DNA of 42,530 bases, from positions 1 through 42,530 of the forward strand of contig JAFYWD010000219.1 of NCBI GenBank assembly GCA_017558205.1. The letters run 5' to 3'. Under the pieces are notes generated by a model. That model was not told the DNA's origin. It ran no database searches and saw nothing but the letters and a program-made list of their open reading frames with translations. Position numbers and translations under genes: made by a program. This document shows, one piece after another, positions 16,298 to 24,958 of this stretch. How positions within the stretch are numbered: position 1 is the first letter of the stretch; each line of letters starts with the position of its first letter. Source of the stretch: Lachnospiraceae bacterium (GTDB lineage: Bacteria; Bacillota; Clostridia; Lachnospirales; Lachnospiraceae).

Positions 16298-17155
16298 ATG
16301 ACCCCGTCAAGTTTACTAATAGATATTCAGTTATCTTATAATCAGTTTACAAAGACTGAGAAAAAAATTGCTGATTTTATTACTCATAATACAAACAGAG
16401 TACTTTTCATGTCCATTACGGATTTATCTGAAGCCTGTGGTGTGGCAGATGCCAGTGTTCACCGGTTTTGCAGAACAATGGGTGTGAAGGGATATCAGGA
16501 ATTTAAAATGAAGCTATCCTTAAGCATATCTCCTGAACAGAATCAGACACTGGATCGAGATAAAAAAGCTCTTAAGGTAGATTCACTAGAAGCAACTTTG
16601 GATAATATTCTTCAAAATCATATCAATGCCCTGAAAGAGACAAAGATGTTGATGGAAAAGGAAGAGCTGGAAAAAACAGTTCGTATGATGGAGGAAGCTG
16701 ACAATATCTACTTTTTTGGAATAGGGGATTCCTTGTTAACGGCAAGAGAAGCCAGAAATAAATTTTTGAGAATTTCCAATAAAGTAAATTGTATTGATGA
16801 TCCTCATATGCAGGCAATGGTAGCCTCCATGGCAGGAGAAAAGGATTTGATTTTTATCATTTCCTATTCCGGTTCGACCAAGGATAATGTATATGTAGCA
16901 AAGATTGCAAAAAAAGCAGGAGCTAAGGTAGTGGGGATCACAAGATTTATTAAATCACCTCTTACTGCATATACGGATACGCTTTTAGTCTGCGGTACCA
17001 ATGAAGGACCTCTGGATGGAGGTTCTATGGGTGCTAAATTAAGTCAGCTGTATATTATTGATGTATTATTCCAGGAGTATTATCGAAGAAATCAGGAAGA
17101 GTCTGTGGAAAACAACAAAAAAACTTCCAACGCAGTTGTAGATAAGCTGTATTAG
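16298..17155 (+). CDS. RpiR family transcriptional regulator (HTH + SIS), probable NanR
   Basis: An N-terminal HTH_6 domain (about residues 1-80, with DLSEACGVADASVHRFCRTMGVKGYQEFK) is followed by a SIS sugar-isomerase-like domain (about 110-255, with FGIGDS and ISYSGSTKDN). SIS domains of this family bind phosphosugars; in sialic acid loci the ligand is usually ManNAc-6-P or GlcNAc-6-P. The 285-residue length is normal. It is the last gene of the rightward nan operon, so it likely controls its own operon and the divergent one through the palindromes at 11652-11665 and 11899-11924 (inference). Confidence 0.9.
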   Translation: MTPSSLLIDIQLSYNQFTKTEKKIADFITHNTNRVLFMSITDLSEACGVADASVHRFCRTMGVKGYQEFKMKLSLSISPEQNQTLDRDKKALKVDSLEATLDNILQNHINALKETKMLMEKEELEKTVRMMEEADNIYFFGIGDSLLTAREARNKFLRISNKVNCIDDPHMQAMVASMAGEKDLIFIISYSGSTKDNVYVAKIAKKAGAKVVGITRFIKSPLTAYTDTLLVCGTNEGPLDGGSMGAKLSQLYIIDVLFQEYYRRNQEESVENNKKTSNAVVDKLY

Positions 17156-17175
17156 AAAATATGTTACAACAGGAG

Positions 17176-17210
17176 ATCCAATAAAAATCGTAAGGTTTTT
17201 ATTGGATTTC
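17176..17210 (+). terminator. Terminator after the nan operon
   Basis: A perfect 12-bp stem (ATCCAATAAAAA with its complement) closes an eight-base loop and is followed by TTCCTT. The T-run is short, so read-through into greA is possible. Confidence 0.7.
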
Positions 17211-17237
17211 CTTATATCACAGGTGAGGAGGTATTTA

Positions 17238-17741
17238 ATGTATGACAGATTAACGGCATCCGACATAAAAAAAATGGAAGAAGAAATAGAATACCGTAAG
17301 GTAACCCTGAGAAAAAATTTATTAGAGGATGTTAAAGAAGCCAGATCCCATGGGGATTTAAGTGAAAACTTTGAATACTATGCAGCAAAAAAAGAAAAGA
17401 ATAAAAATGAAAGCCGTATACGTTTTTTGGAAAGAATGATAAAGACAGCTGAGATTATAGATGATAGCTCAGGAAATGATGAAGTAGGGATGAATGACCG
17501 TGTAGAGGTTTATGTAGAAGAGGATGATATGGTGGAAAGTTATCGTATTGTAACTACGGTAAGAGCCAACTCTTTAAAAAAGCTAATTAGTATTGAATCT
17601 CCTTTGGGAAAAGCATTAATGGGAAAGAAGGTAGGAGAAAGGGTAGAAATAAAGGTAAATCCATCCTACAGCTATTTTGTGGTGATAAAGGATATCGAAA
17701 AAATAGAGGATGATTCCCAGGATAAAATAAGAAGCTATTAA
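17238..17741 (+). CDS. greA: GreA/GreB family transcription elongation factor
   Basis: It stimulates transcript cleavage by stalled RNA polymerase. The N-terminal coiled coil (about residues 1-75) carries the tip motif SHGDLSENFEYYAAKKEK, with the acidic residues that act in the polymerase secondary channel. The C-terminal FKBP-like domain covers about 80-160. The start is placed at ATG 17238 because GAGGAGG (17225-17231) lies just before it; a TTG 36 bases upstream would lie over the terminator and has no ribosome site. The 167-residue length is close to the usual 157-160. The C-terminal domain is divergent, so it may be a second Gre paralogue. Confidence 0.88.
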   Translation: MYDRLTASDIKKMEEEIEYRKVTLRKNLLEDVKEARSHGDLSENFEYYAAKKEKNKNESRIRFLERMIKTAEIIDDSSGNDEVGMNDRVEVYVEEDDMVESYRIVTTVRANSLKKLISIESPLGKALMGKKVGERVEIKVNPSYSYFVVIKDIEKIEDDSQDKIRSY

Positions 17742-17773
17742 AAAAGAACTGTATGAGAATACAGTTCTTTTTT
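17740..17773. terminator. Bidirectional terminator between greA and the hemerythrin gene
   Basis: A perfect 14-bp stem (AAAAAAGAACTGTA with its complement) closes the loop TGAGAA. A-run and T-run flank it on both strands. It begins in the greA stop codon. Confidence 0.92.
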
Positions 17774-17810
17774 AGTTAATATATAATAACCATTTGTGAG
17801 GGGGGATAAG

Positions 17811-18221
17811 CTATTTATTCATAAAAATATGAACCTTTTTATCACAATCCAAAATATGAGTTTTTAACCAGTCAACAAGATAGTCAAGAACTTCTAAAAT
17901 CATTTTGTCCTGGGTACCCAGAGAGATTTTTTCAAAATCGATACCAAACGCATTAATCTTATCAGTAAAAACCTGATGAGCCAGCTTATGAGCCTCAATT
18001 TCAGGATAGTTAACAGATTCCATTAACTGGATTTCTTCACTGAAATGCTTTTGTGTGTAGTCCTTTAAGCCACTTAAAATATTTGTTAAATCATCATACT
18101 TATAAAGAATATTTTCATCTTTTAAAAGAGCCTGTGCCTTTTCCATAAGACCAAATAATACCTGATGCTGTTCATCCATCAATTCAATACCGATCAGGTA
18201 GTCGGGATTCATCTTATACAT
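17811..18221 (-). CDS. Bacteriohemerythrin-like protein
   Basis: A small four-helix di-iron protein that binds O2 reversibly; in anaerobes it is thought to carry, buffer or sense oxygen or store iron. All family ligands are visible in order: the N-terminal IELMDEQH, HFSEE near residue 74, HKLAH near 91 and HILDCD near 125. The start is set at the ATG 18221-18219, which has GGAGG six bases upstream. A longer frame beginning at 18269 lacks a ribosome site. The product is 136 residues, the usual single-domain size, and stands alone. Confidence 0.92.
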   Translation of the reverse strand: MYKMNPDYLIGIELMDEQHQVLFGLMEKAQALLKDENILYKYDDLTNILSGLKDYTQKHFSEEIQLMESVNYPEIEAHKLAHQVFTDKINAFGIDFEKISLGTQDKMILEVLDYLVDWLKTHILDCDKKVHIFMNK

Positions 18222-18292
18222 AATTAACCTCCATAAAAACCAATTACAAAAACACTCTGTAATTCTCAAATAAATAGTTTTTTGCTACTAAA

Positions 18293-18321
18293 AATATAAC
18301 ATGAATAATTAAAAAATACAA
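18293..18321 (-). promoter_or_regulatory. Promoter of the hemerythrin gene
   Basis: On the minus strand TTGTAT (18321-18316) and TATATT (18298-18293) are 17 bases apart, and TG precedes the -10 as in extended -10 promoters. The leader would be about 65 bases. Confidence 0.6.
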
Positions 18322-18470
18322 TAAAAATAGGAATTGTTGCTATTTTTGTACAATGATAAAAAGGGGTCAGAAAAGACAGGATAGCATAAATATAAAAAAA
18401 TGATTGAATTGATAAAAATAAATAGGTAAGATAGAACAATAAGTGAAAGAAGTAAGAAAGAGAGGAAATT

Positions 18471-19469
18471 ATGAAAGAAGAAAATAACTTTGAAAATGAA
18501 ATCCCCCGTTATAAGGAAAGGAAAGTTACCATTAAGATTAAGACTCTGGTGTTTGTCTTTATCGTAGTTTTTCTGACAGTATTTTTGGGAATGAACTCAA
18601 CCTTCCAAATCAGGGAACAGGAGCAGGCAGTGCTGACTACCTTTGGTATTGCAAGAGCTGTCACAGAACCGGGATTACATTTTAAAATCCCTTTGATACA
18701 GCAGGTTCAGAAGGTAAATACAACCATACAGGGTTTTCCTATCGGTTATAATATGGAAACAGATGAAACAGTGGCAGAAGAAGCCATTATGATTACTAAG
18801 GATTATAATTTTATAGATGTTGACTTTTTCATAGAATATAAGGTTTCTGATCCCGTAAAGGCTGTTTATGCCTCCAAGGAGCCGGAAAAAATCTTAAAGA
18901 ATCTGGCACAGAGCAGTATCAGAAATGTAATCGGCAGCTATGATGTTGACAGTGTACTGACTACCGGAAAAAATGAAATCCAGTCAGCTATCCGTGATAA
19001 TGTGGCAAAACAGCTGGAAAAGCATGATATCGGTTTAGCGATAGTAAATGTGGCAATTCAGGATTCCCAGCCTCCTACGGCAGAGATTATGGAAGCTTTT
19101 AAAAATGTAGAGACTGCCAAGCAGGGAAAAGAAACTGCCATCAATAACGCTAATAAATACAGAAATGAAAAGCTACCGACTGCCGAAGCAGAAGCTGATA
19201 AGATTATTAAAGAGGCAGAAGCTTTTAAGCAGGAACGAATTAATGAAGCAACAGGTCAGGTAGCAAGATTTAATGAAATGTACCAGGAGTATATTAAGAA
19301 TCCTGTAATTACAAAGAAAAGAATGTTTTATGAATCTATGGAGCAGGTATTGCCGGAACTGGAGCTTATTATCGATACAGGTACAGGAACCCAGAAAATT
19401 TTACCCTTAGATTCTTTCTTTGATCTGAGTACAAGCAGCAACAAAATACAGGAAGGAGGAGAGAATTAA
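18471..19469 (+). CDS. hflK: HflK-type SPFH-domain membrane protein
   Basis: HflK and HflC form a large SPFH cage in the membrane which, in E. coli, surrounds and modulates the FtsH protease. A cytoplasmic N-terminus is followed by one membrane helix (about residues 23-44) and then the SPFH/band 7 domain (about 45-230, with EQEQAVLTTFGIARAVTEPGLHFKIP). A long Ala/Glu/Lys coiled coil (YRNEKLPTAEAEADKIIKEAEAF) follows. The 332-residue length fits. GAGAGG lies before the ATG. It begins a tight operon; its TAA overlaps the ATG of hflC by one base. Confidence 0.92.
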   Translation: MKEENNFENEIPRYKERKVTIKIKTLVFVFIVVFLTVFLGMNSTFQIREQEQAVLTTFGIARAVTEPGLHFKIPLIQQVQKVNTTIQGFPIGYNMETDETVAEEAIMITKDYNFIDVDFFIEYKVSDPVKAVYASKEPEKILKNLAQSSIRNVIGSYDVDSVLTTGKNEIQSAIRDNVAKQLEKHDIGLAIVNVAIQDSQPPTAEIMEAFKNVETAKQGKETAINNANKYRNEKLPTAEAEADKIIKEAEAFKQERINEATGQVARFNEMYQEYIKNPVITKKRMFYESMEQVLPELELIIDTGTGTQKILPLDSFFDLSTSSNKIQEGGEN

Positions 19470-20344
19470 TGAAAAAAAATATTGGAAAAGGAATAATAAG
19501 CCTGGCAGTATTGGTTTTAATATTTGTAGGACTTTCCTCTATTGTAATAACTAAAGAAAATGAATATAAGGTAATCCGCCAGTTCGGTAAAATTGATCAT
19601 GTGCAGACTGCAGCCGGAATCAGTTTTAAAATACCCTTTATTCAAAGTGAGGCAACCCTGCCTAAATGTATCCTTGTTTATGATTTATCTCCCTCTGATG
19701 TTATTACCCAGGATAAAAAGACAATGATTACAGACAGCTATGTATTGTGGCAGATCACAGATCCCGTTAAATTTGCCCAGACCCTGAACAGCTCCCTGGG
19801 GAATGCCGAAAGCAGAATAGATACGGTAGTCTATAACTCCATTAAAAATATTATCGGATCCCTCCCACAGGAAGAGGTGATTTCCGGAAGAGACGGAGAG
19901 CTGTCAGAAGCAATTATGAATAATGTGGGAAACAAATTCACCCAGTACGGCTTAGAGGTAGTGGCTGTAGAAACAAAGCAGCTGGATCTTCCCAATGATA
20001 ATAAAGAAGCGGTATATGAAAGAATGATTTCTGAAAGAGGAAATATTGCAGCAACTTATACGGCAGAGGGGGCAGCAGAGGCCCAGAAGATCAGAAATAC
20101 CACAGATAAAGAGGTATCAATTTTATTATCAGAGGCAAAAAAGCAATCTGAAATTTTAAGGGCAGAGGGAGAGGCAGAATATATGAAAATTCTTTCTAAT
20201 GCCTATGAGGATGAAGGCCGTACGGAATTTTACGGATTTGTAAGAGGCTTAGATGCTTTAAAGGAATCCATGAAGGGGAATAATAAAAAGATTATTCTTG
20301 ATAAGGATTCTCCTATTGCACAGATCTTTTACGGAGGCAATTAA
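19469..20344 (+). CDS. hflC: HflC-type SPFH-domain membrane protein
   Basis: Partner of HflK. One membrane helix at about residues 8-26 is followed by the band 7 domain (ENEYKVIRQFGKIDHVQTAAGISFKIPF) and the coiled region with MISERGNIAATYTAEGAAEAQKI, the HflC signature in which ERxxxA and (A/G)AA repeats precede the C-terminal helix. At 291 residues it has normal length. GGAGG lies upstream, inside the end of hflK, so the two are translated together. The next gene starts three bases after its stop. Confidence 0.92.
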   Translation: MKKNIGKGIISLAVLVLIFVGLSSIVITKENEYKVIRQFGKIDHVQTAAGISFKIPFIQSEATLPKCILVYDLSPSDVITQDKKTMITDSYVLWQITDPVKFAQTLNSSLGNAESRIDTVVYNSIKNIIGSLPQEEVISGRDGELSEAIMNNVGNKFTQYGLEVVAVETKQLDLPNDNKEAVYERMISERGNIAATYTAEGAAEAQKIRNTTDKEVSILLSEAKKQSEILRAEGEAEYMKILSNAYEDEGRTEFYGFVRGLDALKESMKGNNKKIILDKDSPIAQIFYGGN

Positions 20345-20347
20345 TAC

Positions 20348-22228
20348 ATGGACCAAAATAAAAGGGATGTGATGACTCCCTCTAAAAGGAAAAAAAGAAA
20401 AAGAGGAAAAGTCCTTCTTATTATCCTGCCGATGTTATTATTACTGGCCGGCATGGGTATTTTATATCTGACAATTACTAAGGGAAGAGCTTTGGAAGAA
20501 GCCCTGGGAAATTCCAGAAAAAAATTTGAAAATTATAGTCTTCAGATAACAGAGCAGGCCTTTAGCAAAGCTGTTGAAATAGTAAAGGAAGACAGTAGAA
20601 AAACGGGAGAAACTGCAAGGGGTCTTCAGGCAGCCTGGGAAGCTATGTGGCCTGAGGAGACTGAAATTACAGAAAATAACAGAGAGGATTTTGCCAGGAT
20701 ACAGGAATGTAAAATTATGGCTGAGGATGTATCTCAGGTTATGGTTTCAGGAATCATGGAAGGTATCCCCAAAAGTGATGACAGAAGACTATATTTATTT
20801 AATCTTCCCACTTATTCCAAAGGATTGTCAGAGGGACAGGAGCCTGTCGCTTCTGTAAGAAAGAGTGATGACAGATTTCAATTTACCTGTTCCTTAAATT
20901 ATAAGCAGGCAAATAACAGATTACAGGATAAGTTTGCTGTAGGTATTAAGGTTAACGGAAGCTATCTGTTATTGTCGGATAGTATGTATATTACAAATCC
21001 GGAGCAAAGAGCCTCCTACACCTATGCTTATCCAAAAACCTCATCCATTAAAGGAATTCTTGTGGATCCCTTTAAGCTGAAGGGGAACGAATTAACAGAT
21101 CTGGGAATTAAGCAGGGAGCCTATAATATTTTGGTAGGAAGACTATTGGGTCCCACCAGTAGTGCCAATTATCCTACCATAAATTACAGCTATAATGGTA
21201 AAAATTATCAATTCGACGGTCAGATTGTGGCAGAATATGACATCGTATTTTCCCGACTGACCCAGCTGGGAATACAGACTACAGCGATTATCTTAAATGA
21301 CTGGGATTCCTCTCATCTGGGAATTATCCATCCCAATGCCAGGGCTGCAGGAAAATGTCATTACTATATGTTTAATGCAGCTGACAAGGATGGGGTAGAT
21401 TATTTAGGAGCTGTGGCTACCTTTTTGGCAGAAAGGTACTCAGGAACAAAACACGGACAGGTAGTGAACTGGGTAATTGCCAATGAAATCAATGCAAGAG
21501 CAGACTGGAATTACTATCCGCAAGTAGGTACAGAAGAGTATACAAAGGTATATGCAGACGGTTTCCGTGTATTTTATAATGCCATTAAAAGTGTAAATGC
21601 CTGTGCAAAAATTTATATGCCTCTGGATCAGACATGGAATCGAAATTTAAACTCCGGCTCCTATGATGCCAGAGATGTACTGGATTACTTTAATGCTTAC
21701 ATAAAATCAGAAGGAAATATCGACTGGGATTTGTCCCATCACCCTTATCCTGTACCATTGACACATGCAGCATTTTGGAATATGCCTTCTAACTACAGGA
21801 GAATGAATCTGATCAGTAATTCGGCAGATACAAAAATGGTTACCATCCAAAATATACATGTGGTCACAGATTATCTGCAAAGAGAAGAATTCTTAAATCC
21901 TCAGGGAGAAAGCCGCAGTGTAATATTAAGTGAGCTGGGCTTTACTTCAACCTCAGGGCAAGGAATTCAGGCAGCGGCACTGGCTTATGGATATAAGATT
22001 GCAGAAGCAAACAGTCACATTGACGGATTTTTATTAAACAGACATGTAGATGCGGGAGCAGAGCTGGCACAGGGACTGGCTTTGGGAATCTGTGATGCAG
22101 CAGGGAATCATAAACAGGCATATCAGGTATACAAGCATATAGATACTTCAAAAGCTGAAGAGGTTTGTGGATTTGTCAAAGGAATTATCGGAATTTCCTC
22201 CTGGACAGAAGTAATAAAGCATCGATAG
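20348..22228 (+). CDS. Membrane-anchored DUF5722-like protein with glycosidase-type barrel
   Basis: A basic N-terminus (KRKKRKRGK) and one helix (about residues 23-43) anchor a large extracytoplasmic protein. About residues 45-220 form a less conserved beta-rich part. About 225-600 read as a (beta/alpha)8 barrel of the glycoside hydrolase clan A type: Glu380 in IANEINARADWN fits the acid/base and Glu529 in LSELGFTS fits the nucleophile. The assignment to DUF5722 is from memory of the family; no substrate is known to me. GGAGG stands ten bases before the ATG, and the gene is only three bases after hflC. It could cut a host or cell-wall glycan at the cell surface. Confidence 0.78.
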   Translation: MDQNKRDVMTPSKRKKRKRGKVLLIILPMLLLLAGMGILYLTITKGRALEEALGNSRKKFENYSLQITEQAFSKAVEIVKEDSRKTGETARGLQAAWEAMWPEETEITENNREDFARIQECKIMAEDVSQVMVSGIMEGIPKSDDRRLYLFNLPTYSKGLSEGQEPVASVRKSDDRFQFTCSLNYKQANNRLQDKFAVGIKVNGSYLLLSDSMYITNPEQRASYTYAYPKTSSIKGILVDPFKLKGNELTDLGIKQGAYNILVGRLLGPTSSANYPTINYSYNGKNYQFDGQIVAEYDIVFSRLTQLGIQTTAIILNDWDSSHLGIIHPNARAAGKCHYYMFNAADKDGVDYLGAVATFLAERYSGTKHGQVVNWVIANEINARADWNYYPQVGTEEYTKVYADGFRVFYNAIKSVNACAKIYMPLDQTWNRNLNSGSYDARDVLDYFNAYIKSEGNIDWDLSHHPYPVPLTHAAFWNMPSNYRRMNLISNSADTKMVTIQNIHVVTDYLQREEFLNPQGESRSVILSELGFTSTSGQGIQAAALAYGYKIAEANSHIDGFLLNRHVDAGAELAQGLALGICDAAGNHKQAYQVYKHIDTSKAEEVCGFVKGIIGISSWTEVIKHR

Positions 22229-22242
22229 AAGAAGAGGACGAT

Positions 22243-22725
22243 TTGAAGGAAAAAGTTTTAGTAGGTAACACAGAAATGCCGGCTGCCTTTATATTAGTTA
22301 TTACAGTAATCTTACTTATGGTAACAATAGGTTTGCTGATTTTGGTATGGAAGAAAAAAAGAAAAGCTGCAGACACCATAGATACCATGGAAGGACATGA
22401 GTTTGAATACTTTTGCGCAGAGCTGTTAAGAAAGAAAGGCTTTCAGGAGGTAGAGGTAACAAAAGGCAGCGGAGATTACGGCATTGATATTCTGGCAGAA
22501 AAGGAAGGCATTACCTTTGCCATTCAATGTAAATGTTATCAAAGCCCTGTTGGTGTAAAAGCTGTACAGGAGGCCTATGCGGGCAGAGATTACTATGACA
22601 GAATGGTGGGAGTTGTTTTTACCAATCAGTACTTTACCTCACCTGCCGTAGAGGCGGCAGCTAAGCTGAAAATTCTTTTATGGGATCGGGGATATCTGGA
22701 ATCTATGATGGAAGAAGAGGAATAA
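22243..22725 (+). CDS. Membrane-anchored Mrr-type restriction endonuclease-like protein
   Basis: An N-terminal helix (PAAFILVITVILLMVTIGLLI) tethers a cytoplasmic Mrr-like PD-(D/E)xK nuclease domain. EGHEFEYFCAELLRKKGF is the domain entry; the catalytic Asp is in GSGDYGIDILAE and the QxK pair in FAIQCKCYQ. FTNQYFTSPAVEAA and the C-terminal ILLWDRGYL complete the family pattern. No methylase or specificity subunit is near. The start is taken as TTG 22243 with GAAGAGGA just upstream; ATG 22276 is the alternative, while a longer frame from 22165 would overlap the previous gene. Mrr proteins cut modified foreign DNA; a membrane-bound form beside HflKC is notable. Confidence 0.82.
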   Translation: MKEKVLVGNTEMPAAFILVITVILLMVTIGLLILVWKKKRKAADTIDTMEGHEFEYFCAELLRKKGFQEVEVTKGSGDYGIDILAEKEGITFAIQCKCYQSPVGVKAVQEAYAGRDYYDRMVGVVFTNQYFTSPAVEAAAKLKILLWDRGYLESMMEEEE

Positions 22726-22756
22726 AAGCGGTTGTTAAACGGAAAGGAAGTAGAGA

Positions 22757-23032
22757 ATGGAAAATAACTATATACCTAAGTCAAGATTAGTATTAAGAAT
22801 ATTGGCAGGAGGGTATCTGATTTATTTGGGGATTGATTTAATTACCACCTTAAAGGAACAGACAATTTCACCAATCATCAGTATTGGCTGTGCTTTATTG
22901 TTTATGGCAGTGGGAGCTGTACTTCTCTTTTTTTCTTTAAGAAGCATGAAGAATGGGGAATTTAAGGAAGCTATGGAAGAGAAATTTGAGGCTCAAGAGA
23001 AGGAAAATAAGCCTGCAGAAGAAGAAAATTAG
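22757..23032 (+). CDS. Small two-helix membrane protein of unknown function
   Basis: I do not recognise the family. The 91 residues contain two hydrophobic helices, at about 12-32 and 40-61, and a charged tail ending in EEKFEAQEKENKPAEEEN. GGAAAGGAAG lies before the ATG. It is 31 bases after the Mrr-like gene and is the last gene of the hflK unit. Confidence 0.72.
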   Translation: MENNYIPKSRLVLRILAGGYLIYLGIDLITTLKEQTISPIISIGCALLFMAVGAVLLFFSLRSMKNGEFKEAMEEKFEAQEKENKPAEEEN

Positions 23033-23168
23033 CCAAAAAAAACAGTGAAAATAGGGGAAAAAAGTGGAAGTGTGACAAACACACATTAGACTACTTGTTT
23101 CTTATAGGATTGTATAGTATGCTAGAGGTGTCATAGTGTGTTTAATAGCAAAAAATGGAGGAAAAGTT

Positions 23169-24005
23169 ATGACTAACTTAGAATTGCAGAAAACGGCAAA
23201 TGAAGTTCGTAAATATATTTTAAAATCTGTCCATAGTGCAAAGGCTGGGCATCCGGGAGGATCTCTTTCCTCAGCAGATATTTTCACTTATTTATATTTT
23301 GAGGAACTGAAGGTAGATCCGAAGAATCCCAAGGATCCTGACAGAGACAGGTTTGTTTTATCGAAGGGACATTGTGCTCCCGGCTTATATGCTGCTTTAG
23401 CATTAAAGGGATTTTTTCCTGCCGAGGATTTATTAACCTTAAGAAAGTTAGGCTCCTATCTTCAGGGACATCCTGACATGAAAAGTGTGCCCGGTGTTGA
23501 TATGTCAACAGGCTCCTTAGGTCAGGGAATTTCCACAGCAGTAGGAATGGCCCTGGCAGCTAAAATGGATCAGAAGGATTATCGTGTATATACCTTACTG
23601 GGAGACGGAGAGCTTCAGGAGGGTCAGGTATGGGAGGCGGCCATGTATGCAGGCTTCCATAAGCTGGATAATCTGGTAGTAGTAGTAGATAATAATAATC
23701 TTCAGATTGATGGATGCATTGAGGATGTATGTTCACCTCACCCCATTGATAAAAAATTTGAAGCATTTAATTTCCATGTAATAAATATTGATGCTCACGA
23801 TTTTGATGAGATGAGAGAAGCCTTTGCCAAGGCAAAGGAAATCAAGGGACGTCCGACAGCTATTATTGCAAAGAGTATAAAAGGAAAAGGGGTTTCCTTT
23901 ATGGAAAATAATGCAGGCTGGCATGGAAAAGCACCTAATGATGAACAGCTGGAAACAGCATTACAGGATTTGGAAAGGATCGGTGAAGCATTATGTCTGA
24001 AGTAA
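23169..24005 (+). CDS. Transketolase, N-terminal subunit
   Basis: Carries the thiamine diphosphate-binding half of transketolase, which moves two-carbon units between pentose and hexose phosphates. AGHPGGSLSSADIF near residue 28, the ThDP motif GDGELQEGQVWEAAMYAGFHKLDNLVVVVDNN near 142-175 and NNLQIDG are characteristic. At 278 residues it is half the size of a one-chain enzyme and normal for split transketolases. The start is ATG 23169 with GGAGG upstream; an in-frame ATG at 23136 lacks a ribosome site. It overlaps the C-terminal subunit by 13 bases. Confidence 0.95.
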   Translation: MTNLELQKTANEVRKYILKSVHSAKAGHPGGSLSSADIFTYLYFEELKVDPKNPKDPDRDRFVLSKGHCAPGLYAALALKGFFPAEDLLTLRKLGSYLQGHPDMKSVPGVDMSTGSLGQGISTAVGMALAAKMDQKDYRVYTLLGDGELQEGQVWEAAMYAGFHKLDNLVVVVDNNNLQIDGCIEDVCSPHPIDKKFEAFNFHVINIDAHDFDEMREAFAKAKEIKGRPTAIIAKSIKGKGVSFMENNAGWHGKAPNDEQLETALQDLERIGEALCLK

Positions 24006-24940
24006 AAAAGATTGCAACAAGAGAAGGATATGGAGAAGCTTTAGTGGAATGTGGGAAGATCTATCCCAATTTGGTAGTTATGGATGCCGATTTGGCAGAA
24101 TCTACAAAAACAGCAATGTTCCAGAAAGCATACCCAGAAAGATTTTTTGACTGTGGTATTGCAGAAGGAAATATGGTAGGTGTGGCAGCAGGTCTTGCAG
24201 CAGCAGGGAAGGTTGTTTTTGCCAGCTCTTTTGCAATGTTTGCCACAGGAAGAGCCTATGAACAGATAAGAAACTCTGTTGGTTATCCGAAATTAAATGT
24301 AAAAATTGGTGCTTCCCATGCAGGAATTACCGTAGGAGAGGACGGAGCCAGCCATCAGTGTAATGAAGATATTGCATTGATGAGATCTATTCCGGGAATG
24401 GTAGTAATGAATCCTTCTGATTACATTGAAGCAAAGGAAGCAGTGAAGGCTGCCATTAAGCATGAGGGGCCTGTTTATTTAAGATTCGGACGTGCTAACG
24501 TACCGGTAATCAATGACAGAGAAGATTATCACTTTGAGATAGGAAAAGGTACCTTATTAAAGGAAGGTAAGGATGTTACCATTATTGCAACAGGGGTAAT
24601 GGTGAATTCAGCCCTAGAGGCTGCCAAGGCTTTGGAAGCTGAGGGAATTCAGGCAGAGGTTATTAACATTCATACTATTAAACCTTTGGATGAAGAAATT
24701 GTTGTGGCTTCTGCAAGAAAGACAGGAAAAGTTGTAACAGCAGAGGAGCATTCCGTAATCGGTGGTCTGGGAAGTGCTGTTTGTGATTGTTTATGTGAAA
24801 AATTACCTACTCCTGTGTATAAAATCGGTATGCAGGATGTTTACGGGGAATCCGGTTCCGCTTCTGATCTAATGGTAAAATACAGATTAGACGGTGAAGG
24901 AGTATATGCTCAGGTAAAAGAATTTCTGTCTAAATTTTAA
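23993..24940 (+). CDS. Transketolase, C-terminal subunit
   Basis: Supplies the pyrimidine-binding and C-terminal domains of the split enzyme. DADLAESTKTAMF near residue 22 and FFDCGIAEGNMVGVAAGLA near 45 contain the Glu that activates the cofactor. ASHAGITVGEDGASHQ near 108 binds substrate phosphate. A transketolase C domain (ATGVMVNSALEAAKALEAEGIQAEVINIHTIKPLD) closes the protein. It is translated from inside the end of the N-terminal subunit gene and is followed 18 bases later by rpe, giving a pentose phosphate unit. Confidence 0.95.
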   Translation: MSEVKKIATREGYGEALVECGKIYPNLVVMDADLAESTKTAMFQKAYPERFFDCGIAEGNMVGVAAGLAAAGKVVFASSFAMFATGRAYEQIRNSVGYPKLNVKIGASHAGITVGEDGASHQCNEDIALMRSIPGMVVMNPSDYIEAKEAVKAAIKHEGPVYLRFGRANVPVINDREDYHFEIGKGTLLKEGKDVTIIATGVMVNSALEAAKALEAEGIQAEVINIHTIKPLDEEIVVASARKTGKVVTAEEHSVIGGLGSAVCDCLCEKLPTPVYKIGMQDVYGESGSASDLMVKYRLDGEGVYAQVKEFLSKF

Positions 24941-24958
24941 GTAAAGAAGGATCGTTCA

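Noticed and set aside
23070..23084. GTGTG-N5-CACAC upstream of transketolase as a Rex or CRP-type site
   Set aside because: Too short and too unlike TTGTGA-type consensus sequences. The region shows no clear promoter to anchor it, so no regulator can be named.
23169..24940. Split transketolase as a broken gene
   Set aside because: Both halves start and end at natural domain borders with their own starts. Two-chain transketolases are a normal form in Clostridia and Archaea.
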